A model generated the notes under the pieces. The model made no database searches, was not told the DNA's origin, and saw nothing but the letters and a program-made list of their open reading frames with translations. Below are positions 27,638-38,233 of a stretch of DNA of 64,000 nucleotides, piece after piece. Every line of letters starts with the position of its first letter. Within the stretch, counting starts at the first letter, position 1. The position numbers and the translations under genes are program-made. Origin of the DNA: an uncultured Pseudomonadota bacterium (GTDB lineage: Bacteria > Pseudomonadota > Gammaproteobacteria > Methylococcales > Methylomonadaceae); assembly GCA_903867225.1 (NCBI GenBank), contig CAIPQN010000032.1:21124-85123 (forward strand), written 5' to 3'.

Positions 27638-28437
27638 GCCGATTAGCTGGACTATTTGCCGAATTGGCACAAAAAAATCGCAAAGCGTTAATTCCATTTG
27701 TGACCGCTGGCGATCCAAATCCTGAATTTACCGTGCCGTTAATGCACGCAATGGTTGGTGCAGGCGTTGATATTATTGAATTGGGCGTGCCATTTTCTGA
27801 CCCGATGGCAGATGGTCCCGTGATTCAACGCGCCAGTGAACGCGCTTTGGCACATCACCAAAGTTTGCGAACGACGTTAGCGATTGCCAAAGAATTCCGC
27901 AAAACCAATGGACATACGCCGATTGTCATCATGGGTTATTTGAACCCTGTTGAAATCATGGGTTATGAAAAATTTGCGGATGCCGTTCAAGCTGCAGGTG
28001 TTGATGGCGTTTTAACCGTAGATTTGCCGCCCGAAGAAGCCGAAGAATGTGCTGAGTTATTAAAAGCGCGTGATGTTGATCCGATTTTTTTACTTGCACC
28101 AAATAGTACACCAGAGCGCGTTAGAATTATGGATGCAATTGGTTCAGGCTATATTTATTACGTTTCGCTCAAAGGTGTAACAGGTGCTGGGCATTTGAAT
28201 TCGGCTGAAGTTGAAACCAAACTCGCAGAAATTCGTGCGAATACAAAATTACCGCTTGCAGTCGGTTTTGGTGTGAAAGACGCTGAAACCGCCAAAATTA
28301 TCGGCAACTTAGGCGACGGTGTTGTGGTTGGAAGCGCGTTGATTAAAGAAATAGAAGCAAATCTACACAATCCCGCACAAGCAAAAACCGCCATTATTGA
28401 ACTCTTAACGTCAATGCGTCAGGCAATGGATAACTAA
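27634..28437 (+). CDS. trpA: tryptophan synthase alpha chain
   Basis: The 267-residue TIM barrel cleaves indole-glycerol phosphate. The catalytic residues are Glu49 and Asp60 in [16 protein letters not shown], and the C-terminal phosphate loop is GFGVKDAET with VVGSALI. It overlaps trpB by four bases. accD follows after two bases. Confidence 0.97.
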   Translation: MSRLAGLFAELAQKNRKALIPFVTAGDPNPEFTVPLMHAMVGAGVDIIELGVPFSDPMADGPVIQRASERALAHHQSLRTTLAIAKEFRKTNGHTPIVIMGYLNPVEIMGYEKFADAVQAAGVDGVLTVDLPPEEAEECAELLKARDVDPIFLLAPNSTPERVRIMDAIGSGYIYYVSLKGVTGAGHLNSAEVETKLAEIRANTKLPLAVGFGVKDAETAKIIGNLGDGVVVGSALIKEIEANLHNPAQAKTAIIELLTSMRQAMDN

Positions 28438-28439
28438 AC

Positions 28440-29363
28440 ATGAGTTGGTTTGAAAAATTACGTCCGTCGATTATCAGAACCGAATCGTCAGGCAAAAAAA
28501 CGACTGTTCCCGAAGGTTTGTGGGCAAAATGTCCCAGTTGTAACGCAATTTTGTACAACAGCGAATTAGAAAAAAATGGCAGTGTTTGTCCAAAATGTGA
28601 CCATCACATGCGAATTTCAGCGCGAATGCGTTTGGATTTATTTTTGGATGAAAACGGACGCGAAGAAATTGGCAAAAACGTCAAACCGATTGATCCGTTG
28701 AAATTCAAAGACAGTAAAAAATACAAAGACCGTATCACCCAAGCCCAAAAACAAACCAAAGAAAATGATGCTTTAATCGTCATGAAAGGCGAATTGCAAG
28801 GTCAGTCAATCGTCGCAGCAGCGTTCGATTTCAATTTTATGGGCGGCTCGATGGGGTCGGTTGTAGGCGAAAAATTCGTTCGTGGCGTGAACAAAAGTTT
28901 AGAACTTGGCGTGCCATTTATCGTTTTCACGGCTAGTGGTGGCGCGAGAATGCAAGAATCGTTATTTTCGTTATTTCAAATGGCGAAAACCAGCGCGGCT
29001 TTAACGAAACTTTCTGAGCGTGGCATTCCGTACATTTCATTTATGACTGACCCGACAATGGGCGGCGTATCGGCGAGTTTAGCGATGCTTGGCGATATTA
29101 ACGTTGCCGAACCCAATGCGTTAATCGGTTTCGCAGGACCTCGTGTGATTGAACAAACCGTGCGCGAAAAATTACCTGAAGGTTTTCAACGCAGCGAATT
29201 TTTACAAGAACACGGTGCCATCGACATGATTATTCATCGTCGTGATATTCGTGAAAAAATTGCGAGCATTTTGGCGATGTTGACGGCAAATAAAGTGGTT
29301 TCGATGCCTGAAATTATCATTGATGATTTGTTGATTTATAACGATATTCAAGACGCTGGCTGA
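28440..29363 (+). CDS. accD: acetyl-CoA carboxylase carboxyltransferase beta subunit
   Basis: The 307-residue protein has the four-cysteine zinc ribbon (CPSCNA and CPKCDHH, about 31-55) and the crotonase-like carboxyltransferase fold with [19 protein letters not shown] and [16 protein letters not shown]. With AccA it transfers the carboxyl group to acetyl-CoA for fatty acid synthesis. It sits in its usual place between trpA and folC. Confidence 0.97.
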   Translation: MSWFEKLRPSIIRTESSGKKTTVPEGLWAKCPSCNAILYNSELEKNGSVCPKCDHHMRISARMRLDLFLDENGREEIGKNVKPIDPLKFKDSKKYKDRITQAQKQTKENDALIVMKGELQGQSIVAAAFDFNFMGGSMGSVVGEKFVRGVNKSLELGVPFIVFTASGGARMQESLFSLFQMAKTSAALTKLSERGIPYISFMTDPTMGGVSASLAMLGDINVAEPNALIGFAGPRVIEQTVREKLPEGFQRSEFLQEHGAIDMIIHRRDIREKIASILAMLTANKVVSMPEIIIDDLLIYNDIQDAG

Positions 29364-29370
29364 AAGTAAA

Positions 29371-30654
29371 ATGAACCGTTTTAATACCTTAAATGAATGG
29401 CTCGCATGGCAAGAAAGTTTGCATCCGTTGCCGATTGACTTGGGTTTGGAACGGGTGAAGCGCGTTTTTGAAGCGTTGTTGCCGAATTATAAAAATCAAA
29501 AACCGCCGACAATTACCGTTGCGGGAACAAATGGCAAGGGTTCAACCGTTGCGTATTTGCAGGAATTTTATTTTGCGTCAGGTCATAAAGTTGGCGCGTA
29601 CACATCACCGCATATTTTGCGCTACAACGAACGCATCAAAATTAACGGTAAATCGGTTTCTGACGACACAATTTGCGCGGCATTTGAACAAATCGACAAA
29701 GCGCGTGGCGAAACCTCGTTGAGTTATTTTGAATTTAGCACGCTCGCTGCCTTGCTGATTTTTTTGCAACAAAACGTAGCGGTACAAATTTTAGAAGTGG
29801 GTTTAGGCGGACGTTTGGACGCAGTGAATATCGTCGATACCGATATGGCAATCGTGACCAGTATTGCGATTGACCATGTTGAATATCTTGGCAAAACACG
29901 CGATGAAATTGGGCTAGAAAAAGCAGGCGTTTTTCGTCCGAATACGCCCGCCATCGTTAGTGATTTACGCCCTCCCGCCTCATTGTTGAATTATGCTTAT
30001 GAAAAAAATGCGCTTTTGCTTCGTTTAGGTGAAACGTTTTTTTACGAAAAAAATGGCGACTCGTGGACGTGGCAAGGTTTGTCGCAAACCATTTCAAATT
30101 TGCCAAATCCAGCATTGAAAGGGAATCACCAATTTCGTAATGCGTCAGCGGCAATTTTTGCGACGCAATGTTTAGCAGATCGTTTGCCTATCAGTGAAAC
30201 ATCGTTAAAAATGGGTTTGAAAAATGTGAAATTAGCGGGACGTTTTCAATTGATTGACGGTGAAAACCCCATACTTTTGGACGTTGGACATAATCCGCAA
30301 GCGGTTGAAACATTAGTCGATTATCTTGCTGATAACTTCCCAAATCATTGCGTTCATGCCATTTTTTCAATGATGAAAGACAAGGATATTTCAGGTGTTT
30401 TGGCATTGATGAAACCCGTTGTTTCAAATTGGTTTTTTGCGCCGTTGCCACAAAATCCGCGTGCCGTTTCCGAAGAAAAAATGCGTGAACTCTTTGCTAA
30501 ATGTGAAATTTCAAACGCAAATTTCGGTTTTACAAATTTCTCCCAAGCCTTTTTAGCCGCTAAAAATAACGCGAAAAGTGGTGATTTAATTTTAGTTTTT
30601 GGGTCGTTTTTTTTAGTATCAGATTGTTGTACGAATTTAAAAATAGGTGAATAA
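29371..30654 (+). CDS. folC: bifunctional folylpolyglutamate / dihydrofolate synthase
   Basis: The 427-residue Mur-ligase-like protein has the ATP loop TVAGTNGKGSTVAYL (about 49-63), the Omega-loop SPHILRYNERIKING, LEVGLGGRLDAVNIV and the C-terminal LLDVGHNPQAV. It makes dihydrofolate and adds glutamates to folates. It begins 7 bases after accD and ends two bases before the SPOR gene. In a C1 user, folate polyglutamates also support the serine cycle. Confidence 0.96.
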   Translation: MNRFNTLNEWLAWQESLHPLPIDLGLERVKRVFEALLPNYKNQKPPTITVAGTNGKGSTVAYLQEFYFASGHKVGAYTSPHILRYNERIKINGKSVSDDTICAAFEQIDKARGETSLSYFEFSTLAALLIFLQQNVAVQILEVGLGGRLDAVNIVDTDMAIVTSIAIDHVEYLGKTRDEIGLEKAGVFRPNTPAIVSDLRPPASLLNYAYEKNALLLRLGETFFYEKNGDSWTWQGLSQTISNLPNPALKGNHQFRNASAAIFATQCLADRLPISETSLKMGLKNVKLAGRFQLIDGENPILLDVGHNPQAVETLVDYLADNFPNHCVHAIFSMMKDKDISGVLALMKPVVSNWFFAPLPQNPRAVSEEKMRELFAKCEISNANFGFTNFSQAFLAAKNNAKSGDLILVFGSFFLVSDCCTNLKIGE

Positions 30655-30656
30655 AA

Positions 30657-31487
30657 ATGGATCATGAATTAAAACAACGTTTGATTGGCGCATTAGTGGT
30701 CACGATATTGTCGGCGATTTTCATTCCGATGTTGTTTGATGACCCGATTGAAGATGACGGACAAGCGGTAACAACATTGGCATTGCCTTCGGAAAATCAG
30801 TTTGTCGAAGAACCCGCTGTTAAAGCACCTGCAAGTTCAGAGCAGGTTTTAGCCATTCCACAACAACCGCAAGTTGAAGTCGCCGCCCTCGCGCCATCGT
30901 CAACACCTGTTGTAAAAAATTCGTTACGCCCTGACGAAATGGATGAAGCTCCCGCGCCAAAATTACAACCAAAACCTGTTATTACCAAACCGCCTGTTGC
31001 TAAACCACACGTCGAAAAACCAGCTTATTCTGAAACCACAAATTACGGTGTAAGTGCCGACGAAGTGGATGATGAACCGCCAATGAAGCTAAAATTAGAA
31101 ACTAAAAAAGCAAATGGCAAACCAGAAGAAGAATTATTGAAACAAATGCGCGCAGCAAAATTATTGGATGGTGATGTTGCAGCCGTTAAAACCATTGCAC
31201 CGATTGATGCCAGTGTTGCTGATGTGAAAAAAGTCATTGCACCTGAATCTAAAAAATCGGGTCGCTGGTTTATTCAATTAGCCAGTTTAACCAACAAAAC
31301 AAAAGCAGAAAGTTTACTCGAAGGCTTAAAGTCACAAGGTTTACCTGCAACGTTAACCCCTATTCAAAACGACAAAGGTACATTTTACCGTTTGCGTGTA
31401 GGACCTGAATTAGATGGAAAACGAGCGGCGGAGATGAAGAAAAAAATGGATGATCAACACATTACTTCTATTTTAGTTTCTGAATAA
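30657..31487 (+). CDS. SPOR-domain (DedD-like) cell-envelope protein
   Basis: The 276-residue protein has one transmembrane helix near the start (about 9-27, LIGALVVTILSAIFIPML), a long Pro/Ala/Val/Lys-rich periplasmic linker and a C-terminal SPOR domain (about 200-275, RWFIQLASLTNKTKAESLLEGL and TFYRLRVGP). SPOR domains bind denuded glycan at the septum. The position between folC and cvpA is that of dedD in gammaproteobacteria. I leave the symbol open because the linker is not conserved. Confidence 0.88.
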   Translation: MDHELKQRLIGALVVTILSAIFIPMLFDDPIEDDGQAVTTLALPSENQFVEEPAVKAPASSEQVLAIPQQPQVEVAALAPSSTPVVKNSLRPDEMDEAPAPKLQPKPVITKPPVAKPHVEKPAYSETTNYGVSADEVDDEPPMKLKLETKKANGKPEEELLKQMRAAKLLDGDVAAVKTIAPIDASVADVKKVIAPESKKSGRWFIQLASLTNKTKAESLLEGLKSQGLPATLTPIQNDKGTFYRLRVGPELDGKRAAEMKKKMDDQHITSILVSE

Positions 31488-31491
31488 AGTC

Positions 31492-32013
31492 GTGTTTCCC
31501 GTAGCACTAAAGCCATTTATTTGGGTTGATTACAGTATAGTTGCACTAGTCAGTGTGACGTTGATTATCGGTACAATGCGTGGCTTTAGTCGCGAAGTGA
31601 TTTCATTATTATGTTGGGTGGTTGGATTTTGGGCGAGTTTGCATTTTTCACTTTCTATTTCAGCCACATTGCAATCGTTCATTTCCGATCATCAAAAACG
31701 CTTCGCCATTGCCTTTATTACGATATTGATTTCAACCATTTTAGTGTGCAGCTTCTTACAGCATTGGCTCACAAACCGTGTCAAACAAAATTACAATCAC
31801 ACCGCCATCATGGAACTTTTAGGTGGTTTGACCTGCGGAATCATGCAAGGTGTGGTTATTACGACAATCGTCGTTTTTCTCGCTGGACTTACCGCCGTGC
31901 CAACAAATTCGTGGTGGCAAGAATCCAGTTTATTACCCTCTTTTCAAATTCTTGTCATTTGGTTACGCGACCACGTCGCACCGCAAATGGCGCACGCTCT
32001 CATTTTTCGTTAA
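31492..32013 (+). CDS. cvpA: CvpA family membrane protein
   Basis: The 173-residue protein has about four transmembrane helices and the N-terminal [24 protein letters not shown] characteristic of CvpA in two short stretches. The start is GTG at 31492, four bases after the previous stop; no ATG fits. CvpA is needed for colicin V production in E. coli and for envelope stress tolerance. It lies directly before purF as is usual. Confidence 0.9.
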   Translation: MFPVALKPFIWVDYSIVALVSVTLIIGTMRGFSREVISLLCWVVGFWASLHFSLSISATLQSFISDHQKRFAIAFITILISTILVCSFLQHWLTNRVKQNYNHTAIMELLGGLTCGIMQGVVITTIVVFLAGLTAVPTNSWWQESSLLPSFQILVIWLRDHVAPQMAHALIFR

Positions 32014-32038
32014 AACTTCCAACTTAGGTGAAAAAATA

Positions 32039-33547
32039 ATGTGTGGTATTGTTGCTATCGTCTCTCATCAAGCCGTAAATCAAGATTTATATGACGCACT
32101 CACGGTGCTTCAACATCGTGGACAAGACGCGGCAGGCATTGTGACATGTGAAAATGGACGTTTGCATTTACGCAAAGATAATGGATTAACTCGCGACGTT
32201 TTTACAAACGATCAAATGTTGCGGTTGCGTGGAAACATGGGCATTGCACACGTTCGTTATCCAACCGCAGGCTGTACCAGTTCTGCCGAAGCGCAACCAT
32301 TTTATGTGAATTCACCGTTTGGTTTAACTTTGGCACATAACGGTAATTTAACCAACACAGAAGAACTCAAAAAAGCGTTGTTTGACGAAGATCAACGCCA
32401 CATCAATACCGATTCTGATTCGGAAGTATTGCTCAATGTTTTTGCCCACGAACTACAAACACTGCACAAATCAGAACTCACGGTTGCAGATATTTTTAAC
32501 GCAGTAAAAGGTGTGCATCGTCGATGCCGTGGCGCGTATGCAGTTGTAATTATGATTGCAGGCGTTGGAATTTTAGGTTTTCGTGATCCTCATGGCATTC
32601 GACCTGCTATTTTTGGTGAACGAAAAACCGAAGGCAGCAGCGAATTTATGATTGCTTCTGAAAGTGTAGCGTTAGATGTTTTAGGTTTCGACATTATTCG
32701 CGACATCGACGCTGGCGAAGCTATTTTTATCGAACAATCGGGTAAATTACACACGCAACAATGCGCTGAAAAAGTTGATTTGTGTCCGTGTATTTTTGAA
32801 TATGTTTATTTTGCACGACCAGATTCAATTATCGACAACATTTCAGTTTATAAAGCGCGTTTGCGAATGGGTGAAAAACTAGCCATAAAAGTTGAACGCG
32901 AATGGGCAGATCACGATATTGATGTTGTTATTCCAATTCCCGACACCAGTCGCACTGCTGCGTTACAAATGGCAAATAAATTAGGCGTGAAATTTAGCGA
33001 AGGCTTTATTAAAAACCGTTACATTGGACGCACATTTATTATGCCTGGACAAAAATTGCGTGAAAAATCCGTCCGTCAAAAACTCAACGCGATTGATTTG
33101 GAATTTAACGGTAAAAATGTTTTATTGGTCGATGATTCAATTGTACGCGGGACAACGTCAGCGCAAATTATTCAAATGGCGCGTGATGCAGGTGCAAAAA
33201 AAGTTTATTTCGCTTCTGCTGCACCGCCTGTTCGTTATCCAAATGTTTACGGTATTGATATGCCAGCCGCACATGAATTGATTGCACACAACCGCACAGA
33301 AGATGAAGTCTGTGAAGCGATTGGCGCAGATAAATTGGTTTACCAAGATTTGGACGATTTAATTGCAGCGGTTCAAAAAGGAAATCCAGAAATTTTGCAC
33401 TTCGACACATCTTGTTTCAGCCACCAATATGTAACGGGTGACATTGACGATGCGTATTTAGAACGCATTGAAGCCTTGCGAAATGACGGCGCACAAGCGC
33501 AATCAAACGCTGCCAATTTTATTATTGAAATGCAAAATTGTGACTAA
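32039..33547 (+). CDS. purF: amidophosphoribosyltransferase
   Basis: PurF makes phosphoribosylamine, the first committed step of purine synthesis. The start at 32039 is fixed by the N-terminal nucleophile: Met is removed to expose Cys2 ([10 protein letters not shown]). A longer open frame upstream overlaps cvpA and is not used. The 502-residue protein has the Ntn glutaminase domain (about 2-230, with [10 protein letters not shown]) and the PRPP-binding loop [17 protein letters not shown] (about 360-376). GGTG precedes the ATG. Confidence 0.96.
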   Translation: MCGIVAIVSHQAVNQDLYDALTVLQHRGQDAAGIVTCENGRLHLRKDNGLTRDVFTNDQMLRLRGNMGIAHVRYPTAGCTSSAEAQPFYVNSPFGLTLAHNGNLTNTEELKKALFDEDQRHINTDSDSEVLLNVFAHELQTLHKSELTVADIFNAVKGVHRRCRGAYAVVIMIAGVGILGFRDPHGIRPAIFGERKTEGSSEFMIASESVALDVLGFDIIRDIDAGEAIFIEQSGKLHTQQCAEKVDLCPCIFEYVYFARPDSIIDNISVYKARLRMGEKLAIKVEREWADHDIDVVIPIPDTSRTAALQMANKLGVKFSEGFIKNRYIGRTFIMPGQKLREKSVRQKLNAIDLEFNGKNVLLVDDSIVRGTTSAQIIQMARDAGAKKVYFASAAPPVRYPNVYGIDMPAAHELIAHNRTEDEVCEAIGADKLVYQDLDDLIAAVQKGNPEILHFDTSCFSHQYVTGDIDDAYLERIEALRNDGAQAQSNAANFIIEMQNCD

Positions 33548-33686
33548 TCAAAATTAAGATATAAGTAAGCGTGCCGATATTTACCCACAATGTGCAAGAA
33601 TTACGGCGCAAATTTTGCTGTCAATTTTGATAATGTAATTTTTAATCTTTTAACTTTATTTAACGCGCACGCTTAGTGGAAATGTT

Positions 33687-35879
33687 ATGAAACTTAATTT
33701 ACCAGTCACAAACATCGAAATTGTTATGACGAAAGGCAGTATTCTCGTTACTCATACCGATTTAACAGGAAAAATTATTATTGCAAATGATGATTTTTTA
33801 AAAATAAGTGGGTACACCCGTGACGAAATTCTTGGTAAACAGCACAACGTTATTCGTCATCCCGATACGCCACCAGAACTTTTTGAAGATATGTGGAAAT
33901 CGATTAAATCGATGCGTCCGTGGTCAGGTGTGATTAAAAATCGTGCGAAAAATGGTGATTATTATTGGGTTCATGCCAATGTTATTCCGCAATTTGAACA
34001 AGGAAAATTAATCGGCTATATGTCGGTGCGATACGCCCCTAAAAAAGCAGAATTAGCGGAAGGAATCACTTTATATGAACAATTAAAAAATAAAACAACG
34101 ACGATTAACCCAACAGGTACAAAAGCATTAGTTAAAGCCATTAAAGATATTTCAATATGGAAAAAAACAATCGCTTCATTAACGATATTTTCAATTCCTG
34201 TTGCAATGACAAGTTATGAATTATTTTTAGCACACAGTTATTTTGAGTTAGCAGGACTTTTATCTCTTGTCGGCGCAGGTGCGGCAATGAATATCGGAAC
34301 TATTCGAGACTTAAATAACGCTCTCGACAAAAGTGTTGGAACTTTTTATCGACTCGCCGCAAAAGGTTTCGGTAATCAATTTGATTTAAAAAAAGAAGGC
34401 GTTATTGGCGATTTTTATCGCGGCTTATTTTCGATGGACGTGAGTTTAAGTTTAGATATTGCCCAAGCAAAACAAGTTATGGCGGAAGCCTTACGAATCA
34501 ATAGAGCTTTAGACACGGTACATTCAGCTGTATTAGTGGCGAATAATAATTTTGAAATTATTTACGCCAATGAAAGTGCGATGACGTTATTTAAAGCGGC
34601 TGAAAAAGATATTAAACAACAATTACCCAATTTTGATACCAGTAAACTTCTAGGTTCAAATATCGATATTTTTCACGTTGATCCTGCGAAACAACGAAAA
34701 ATGCTACGCGATTTAACCGATTTTTCTTCGTCCGAAATGATTATCGGCGGACATCACATGAATGTCGTAGCGAGTACCGTTTTGGATAAAAATGGTGAAC
34801 GAATTGGTTATGTAGCGGAATGGATAGACAGAACCGCAGAAATACTAGCGATTCAAGAAATCACTAATATCGTGCAAGCAGCTTCAGAAGGTGATTTTGA
34901 ACAACGTGTGAATGAAAGCAATCGTAGCGGTTTTATTTTAGAGTTAGTTAGAAATATCAATCAATTAATTGAAACCAGTTCTGTCGGTTTGAACGAAATC
35001 GGACGGGTTTTAGATGCGCTATCGCAAGGTAATTTGAACAAAACGATTACGAATAATTATTCGGGAATGTTTGGGCAATTAAAAGATGATGCGAATGCGA
35101 CTGTTGAAAAATTACGCGAAGTGATTTATCAAATTCAAGACGCGACTGGCACGATTAACATGAGTGCGAAAGAAATTGCCGCTGGAAATAATGATTTGTC
35201 GAATCGTACAGAACAACAAGCGTCTAGCTTGGAAGAAACCGCTGCAAGTATGCAAGAATTAACGTCAACGGTTAAACATAATAGTGAAAATGCTCAACAC
35301 GCGAATGAATTGGCAGAAGGCGCATCAAATATCGCAAGTAAAGGTGTTGCAGTAGTTGGGCAAGTCGTGAGTACGATGGAAGCCATTAACGATTCATCAC
35401 GAAAAATCGTTGATATTATTTCGGTCATTGACGGCATTGCTTTCCAAACAAACATTTTGGCATTGAACGCAGCGGTTGAAGCGGCACGCGCAGGTGATCA
35501 AGGACGTGGTTTTGCGGTGGTGGCAACCGAAGTCCGAAGTCTTGCACAACGCGCAGCAGCAGCGGCTGGCGAAATTAAAAGTTTAATTGGCGATTCTGTT
35601 GAGAAAGTCGAGGACGGTTCTCGATTGGTAGCAAATGCAGGACGAACAATGGAAGAAATCGTGAACGCTATTCGTGGTGTAACGAAAATCATGTCTGAAA
35701 TTAGTTCGGCTTCTAATGAACAAACAATGGGAATTGAGCAAGTCAATCAAGCGATTGGGCAAATGGACGATGTAACACAACAAAACGCCGCATTAGTTGA
35801 AGAAGCGGCAGCAGCGGCAGAAACATTGGAAGATCAAGCGCGTAGTTTGGCAAATACAGTGAAGTATTTTGATTTGTAA
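33687..35879 (+). CDS. Aer-like PAS methyl-accepting chemotaxis protein
   Basis: The 730-residue chemoreceptor has an N-terminal PAS domain (about 15-115) with the Aer-type [21 protein letters not shown] and [13 protein letters not shown] segments, so it probably binds FAD and senses redox state or oxygen. Two short hydrophobic helices (about 170-205) anchor it in the membrane, a second PAS-like domain follows (about 275-390), then a HAMP-like region and the signalling hairpin with the conserved [20 protein letters not shown]. No CheW-binding pentapeptide tail is seen. It stands alone after purF. Confidence 0.9.
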   Translation: MKLNLPVTNIEIVMTKGSILVTHTDLTGKIIIANDDFLKISGYTRDEILGKQHNVIRHPDTPPELFEDMWKSIKSMRPWSGVIKNRAKNGDYYWVHANVIPQFEQGKLIGYMSVRYAPKKAELAEGITLYEQLKNKTTTINPTGTKALVKAIKDISIWKKTIASLTIFSIPVAMTSYELFLAHSYFELAGLLSLVGAGAAMNIGTIRDLNNALDKSVGTFYRLAAKGFGNQFDLKKEGVIGDFYRGLFSMDVSLSLDIAQAKQVMAEALRINRALDTVHSAVLVANNNFEIIYANESAMTLFKAAEKDIKQQLPNFDTSKLLGSNIDIFHVDPAKQRKMLRDLTDFSSSEMIIGGHHMNVVASTVLDKNGERIGYVAEWIDRTAEILAIQEITNIVQAASEGDFEQRVNESNRSGFILELVRNINQLIETSSVGLNEIGRVLDALSQGNLNKTITNNYSGMFGQLKDDANATVEKLREVIYQIQDATGTINMSAKEIAAGNNDLSNRTEQQASSLEETAASMQELTSTVKHNSENAQHANELAEGASNIASKGVAVVGQVVSTMEAINDSSRKIVDIISVIDGIAFQTNILALNAAVEAARAGDQGRGFAVVATEVRSLAQRAAAAAGEIKSLIGDSVEKVEDGSRLVANAGRTMEEIVNAIRGVTKIMSEISSASNEQTMGIEQVNQAIGQMDDVTQQNAALVEEAAAAAETLEDQARSLANTVKYFDL

Positions 35880-35891
35880 TTTACAAAATCT

Positions 35892-35917
35892 CCACCCAAA
35901 ATTAATCATTTGGGTGG
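35892..35917. terminator. hairpin between converging genes
   Basis: CCACCCAAA (35892-35900) and TTTGGGTGG (35909-35917) form a perfect 9-bp stem between the chemoreceptor (plus) and the AAA+ gene (minus). The T-run is weak on both strands, so the terminator call is moderate. Confidence 0.55.
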
Positions 35918-35943
35918 GAATGCTAAAATTAAAAAAATGAAAA

Positions 35944-37446
35944 TTACGAAGCCGCTTTAATTTTTAAATCCTTAAATTTATCTTCATATTCTTTGATTTT
36001 GTGTTTCATCACTTCTTTCAACGGATGTGTATTTTGAACCACATCAAGCAATTTTTCTGTTGTCAGCGCAGAACGATTTTGCACAAACGCCGTTTCAATC
36101 GCTTCTTTCACAACCGCTTCAATGTCTGCCCCTGAAAAACCGTCTGTTTTTTCAGCTAATTTTTTAACGTCGATATTTGCGTTTTGATTACGTTTTTGTA
36201 AATGAATGTTAAAAATGTTTTCGCGTTCGGATTTGTTAGGAAAATCGACGTAAAAAATTTCGTCAAAACGTCCTTTGCGTAATAATTCGGGCGGCAAAGC
36301 AGAAATATCATTAGCGGTTGCAAGGACAAACACCGCATCTTTTTTGTCTTGCATCCATGTTAAAAAATATCCAAACAAGCGTGTCACGACTTCTGAACCC
36401 GCGCCACCACTGCCAATACCGACAAAGGCTTTTTCTAATTCATCAACCCACAAAACACACGGGCTAACGGCTTCGGCAAGTTTCAACGCGCGGCGCATAT
36501 TCGATTCACTTTCGCCGACATATTTTCCCATCAACGAACCGACATCTAAACGCAATAACGGTAATTTGAATAAAGAAGCCGTGGCTTTTGCGGTGAGTGA
36601 TTTTCCGCAACCAGGCATTCCGACAATCATCACGCCTTTTGGTGCTTCCACGCCAAACGCTTTTGCCTCGTTTAAGTTGTGTAGCACGTCGGCTTTTTGT
36701 TTAAGCCACATTTTCAAATTTGATAAACCGCCTACATTGTCGAATTGTTCAACGGCTGAAACCATATCCAAAATGCCTGATTTTTTAATGATTTGTTCTT
36801 TTTCGCGTAAAACCAATTCAACGTCTTCACTGCCAACGTGTCCATCTTGTTGATAACCGCGATGCAATAATTGCGTGATTTCATGTTCGCTCAAACCACG
36901 AAATGCCAACGTTAAATCGTTCAAATCTTTCGTATTGATATTTTCTTCACCAAGTCGATTCACAAACGATTTAATTATTCCGTTAATCGCGGATTCGTCT
37001 GGCAACGGCAAATCAAATAACGTGATAAATTTTTCAAGTTCAGGCGGAATGCACGCTTGCGATGAAACAAAAATCACCGTTGCATTCGATTCGGCATCAT
37101 GCAGAATCTTTTGCGCGAGTGCTTTTAAACGCGCCACAACGAGTGAATTTTCTTTGATGACTAAATGTGCATCTTTGATGATTAAAAAATGATTGGTTAA
37201 ATCTTCGTGAACGAGCCAATTTTCAAGCGTTTCGGACAACTCGCATTTTTTTAATTGTCTTTTATTTTTAAAATCCACTTCGCCACGCGCAAAATCCCAC
37301 TCAATAACTTTTCGATTATCTTCATTGGCGAGTTTGCGAATTAACTCGTCGGCGTATTGTTCTTCAAACGTCACGAAATACAACATCGGATAATGTGATT
37401 CAACGTGAATGCGAATGTTGCTGTAAAGGTTTTCTGTGTTGGTCAT
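35944..37446 (-). CDS. AAA+ ATPase of the Ycf46-like type
   Basis: The 500-residue protein has an N-terminal non-catalytic P-loop-like domain (about 10-200) and a C-terminal classical AAA domain: Walker A GMPGCGKS (276-283), Walker B VLWVDE (331-336), sensor-1 LATAND (375-380), arginine finger region LLRKGRFDE, and a helical lid with FSGADIEAVVKEA. There is no FtsH zinc protease motif and no transmembrane helix, matching Ycf46-like AAA proteins of cyanobacteria and some proteobacteria, whose role is poorly known. Its first 12 codons and leader are duplicated 787 bp upstream, on the far side of the PIN toxin pair. Confidence 0.85.
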   Translation of the reverse strand: MTNTENLYSNIRIHVESHYPMLYFVTFEEQYADELIRKLANEDNRKVIEWDFARGEVDFKNKRQLKKCELSETLENWLVHEDLTNHFLIIKDAHLVIKENSLVVARLKALAQKILHDAESNATVIFVSSQACIPPELEKFITLFDLPLPDESAINGIIKSFVNRLGEENINTKDLNDLTLAFRGLSEHEITQLLHRGYQQDGHVGSEDVELVLREKEQIIKKSGILDMVSAVEQFDNVGGLSNLKMWLKQKADVLHNLNEAKAFGVEAPKGVMIVGMPGCGKSLTAKATASLFKLPLLRLDVGSLMGKYVGESESNMRRALKLAEAVSPCVLWVDELEKAFVGIGSGGAGSEVVTRLFGYFLTWMQDKKDAVFVLATANDISALPPELLRKGRFDEIFYVDFPNKSERENIFNIHLQKRNQNANIDVKKLAEKTDGFSGADIEAVVKEAIETAFVQNRSALTTEKLLDVVQNTHPLKEVMKHKIKEYEDKFKDLKIKAAS

Positions 37447-37459
37447 TTTGTTTTTCTCG
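37412..37459 (-). repeat. 48-bp direct repeat, copy at the AAA+ gene start
   Basis: This segment holds the leader, start codon and first codons of the AAA+ gene. It matches 38199-38245 at all but two bases and one T of a T-run. The two copies bracket the PIN toxin-antitoxin pair. Confidence 0.95.
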
Positions 37460-37470
37460 ATTGGTAAAAT

Positions 37471-37893
37471 TTAAACAGGTATTTGCGACCATAAATTTAA
37501 AATTGTCAGATTCGGATAATCAAAATCACTGACGTTCCGAGTAACTAAACACAAATTATGACGTATCGCTGTTGCCGCTAATAAGCTGTCAATAGCGGGT
37601 AGTGGACGATTGGATTGTGCTTGTAATTTGCCCCAACAATCAGCAACTTCAAGGTCTACCGTTAATAAGTGCGAACCAAACCATAACGGAATATCCTTTT
37701 CTAACCAAGTTATCAGCGAACTTTTACGTTGCCCATTAGGCATTTTTTCGATGCCTTTGCGAATTTCACCCAACGTTAAAACGCTTAAATAAAGCAAATC
37801 CGCATCTTTTTTTGAAAACCAATCAACCACGTTTTCGTTCGGCTTAGGGCGTTTTAATTCTGAAATAACGTTTGTATCCAACAAATAACTCAC
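37471..37893 (-). CDS. VapC-like PIN-domain toxin
   Basis: The 140-residue protein is a PIN-domain ribonuclease of the VapC/FitB type. The acidic residues for metal binding are present: Asp6 (LLDTNVISE), Glu43 (LTLGEIRKG), Asp102 (PAIDSLLAATA) and Asp123 (VSDFDY). VapC toxins cut tRNA or rRNA. The start overlaps the upstream small gene by four bases, the usual antitoxin-toxin coupling. The pair is bracketed by direct repeats made from the 5' end of the AAA+ gene. Confidence 0.9.
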   Translation of the reverse strand: MSYLLDTNVISELKRPKPNENVVDWFSKKDADLLYLSVLTLGEIRKGIEKMPNGQRKSSLITWLEKDIPLWFGSHLLTVDLEVADCWGKLQAQSNRPLPAIDSLLAATAIRHNLCLVTRNVSDFDYPNLTILNLWSQIPV

Positions 37894-38186
37894 AGTTCAA
37901 CCTCACGACAAAGCGAATTATCGCGTTCAAAATCAACGTCAGTATTCATCAGTGGCGAATTTCTAATGAAATCTACGAAATTTGGATATTGTCTTTTTTC
38001 AGTAAAACAGGGCAAATCAACATTCGGATTTATCCAAGGATCATCGCTTACAAAAGAAGCCGTTTGTTTTTTTGAAAAACCAACAAGTGATTTAGCTTCG
38101 TTGATTAAACGCAGCTCAACTTCTTTGATAATTTGTGTTAAACGCTCTTGCGGTAACGTATCGGGAACGTTAATAGTTAGTTGCAT
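37890..38186 (-). CDS. antitoxin partner of the PIN toxin
   Basis: The 98-residue protein precedes and overlaps the toxin gene. Its first third (LTINVPDTLPQERLTQIIKEVELRL) resembles the short strand-helix DNA-binding or dimerisation part of small antitoxins, and the rest is polar and probably disordered until it binds the toxin. I do not recognise a named antitoxin family; the call rests on position, size and overlap. The leader GTAATCATCATG is identical to that of the 512-residue gene at 42021. Confidence 0.75.
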   Translation of the reverse strand: MQLTINVPDTLPQERLTQIIKEVELRLINEAKSLVGFSKKQTASFVSDDPWINPNVDLPCFTEKRQYPNFVDFIRNSPLMNTDVDFERDNSLCREVEL

Positions 38187-38191
38187 GATGA

Positions 38192-38233
38192 TTACTCTCG
38201 AATGTTGCTGTAAAGGTTTTCGGTGCTGGTCAT
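38192..38233 (-). pseudogene. 13-codon remnant of the AAA+ gene start
   Basis: ATG at 38233 opens the peptide MTSTENLYSNIRE and stops at 38192, six bases before the antitoxin start codon. The AAA+ protein begins MTNTENLYSNIR, so 11 of 12 residues agree. This is the coding part of the direct repeat and marks the place where the toxin-antitoxin pair joined. Confidence 0.9.

Noticed and set aside
31850..32038. 63-codon upstream extension of purF
   Set aside because: PurF must start at Met followed by the catalytic Cys (CGIV) at 32039. The extension lies within cvpA in another frame.
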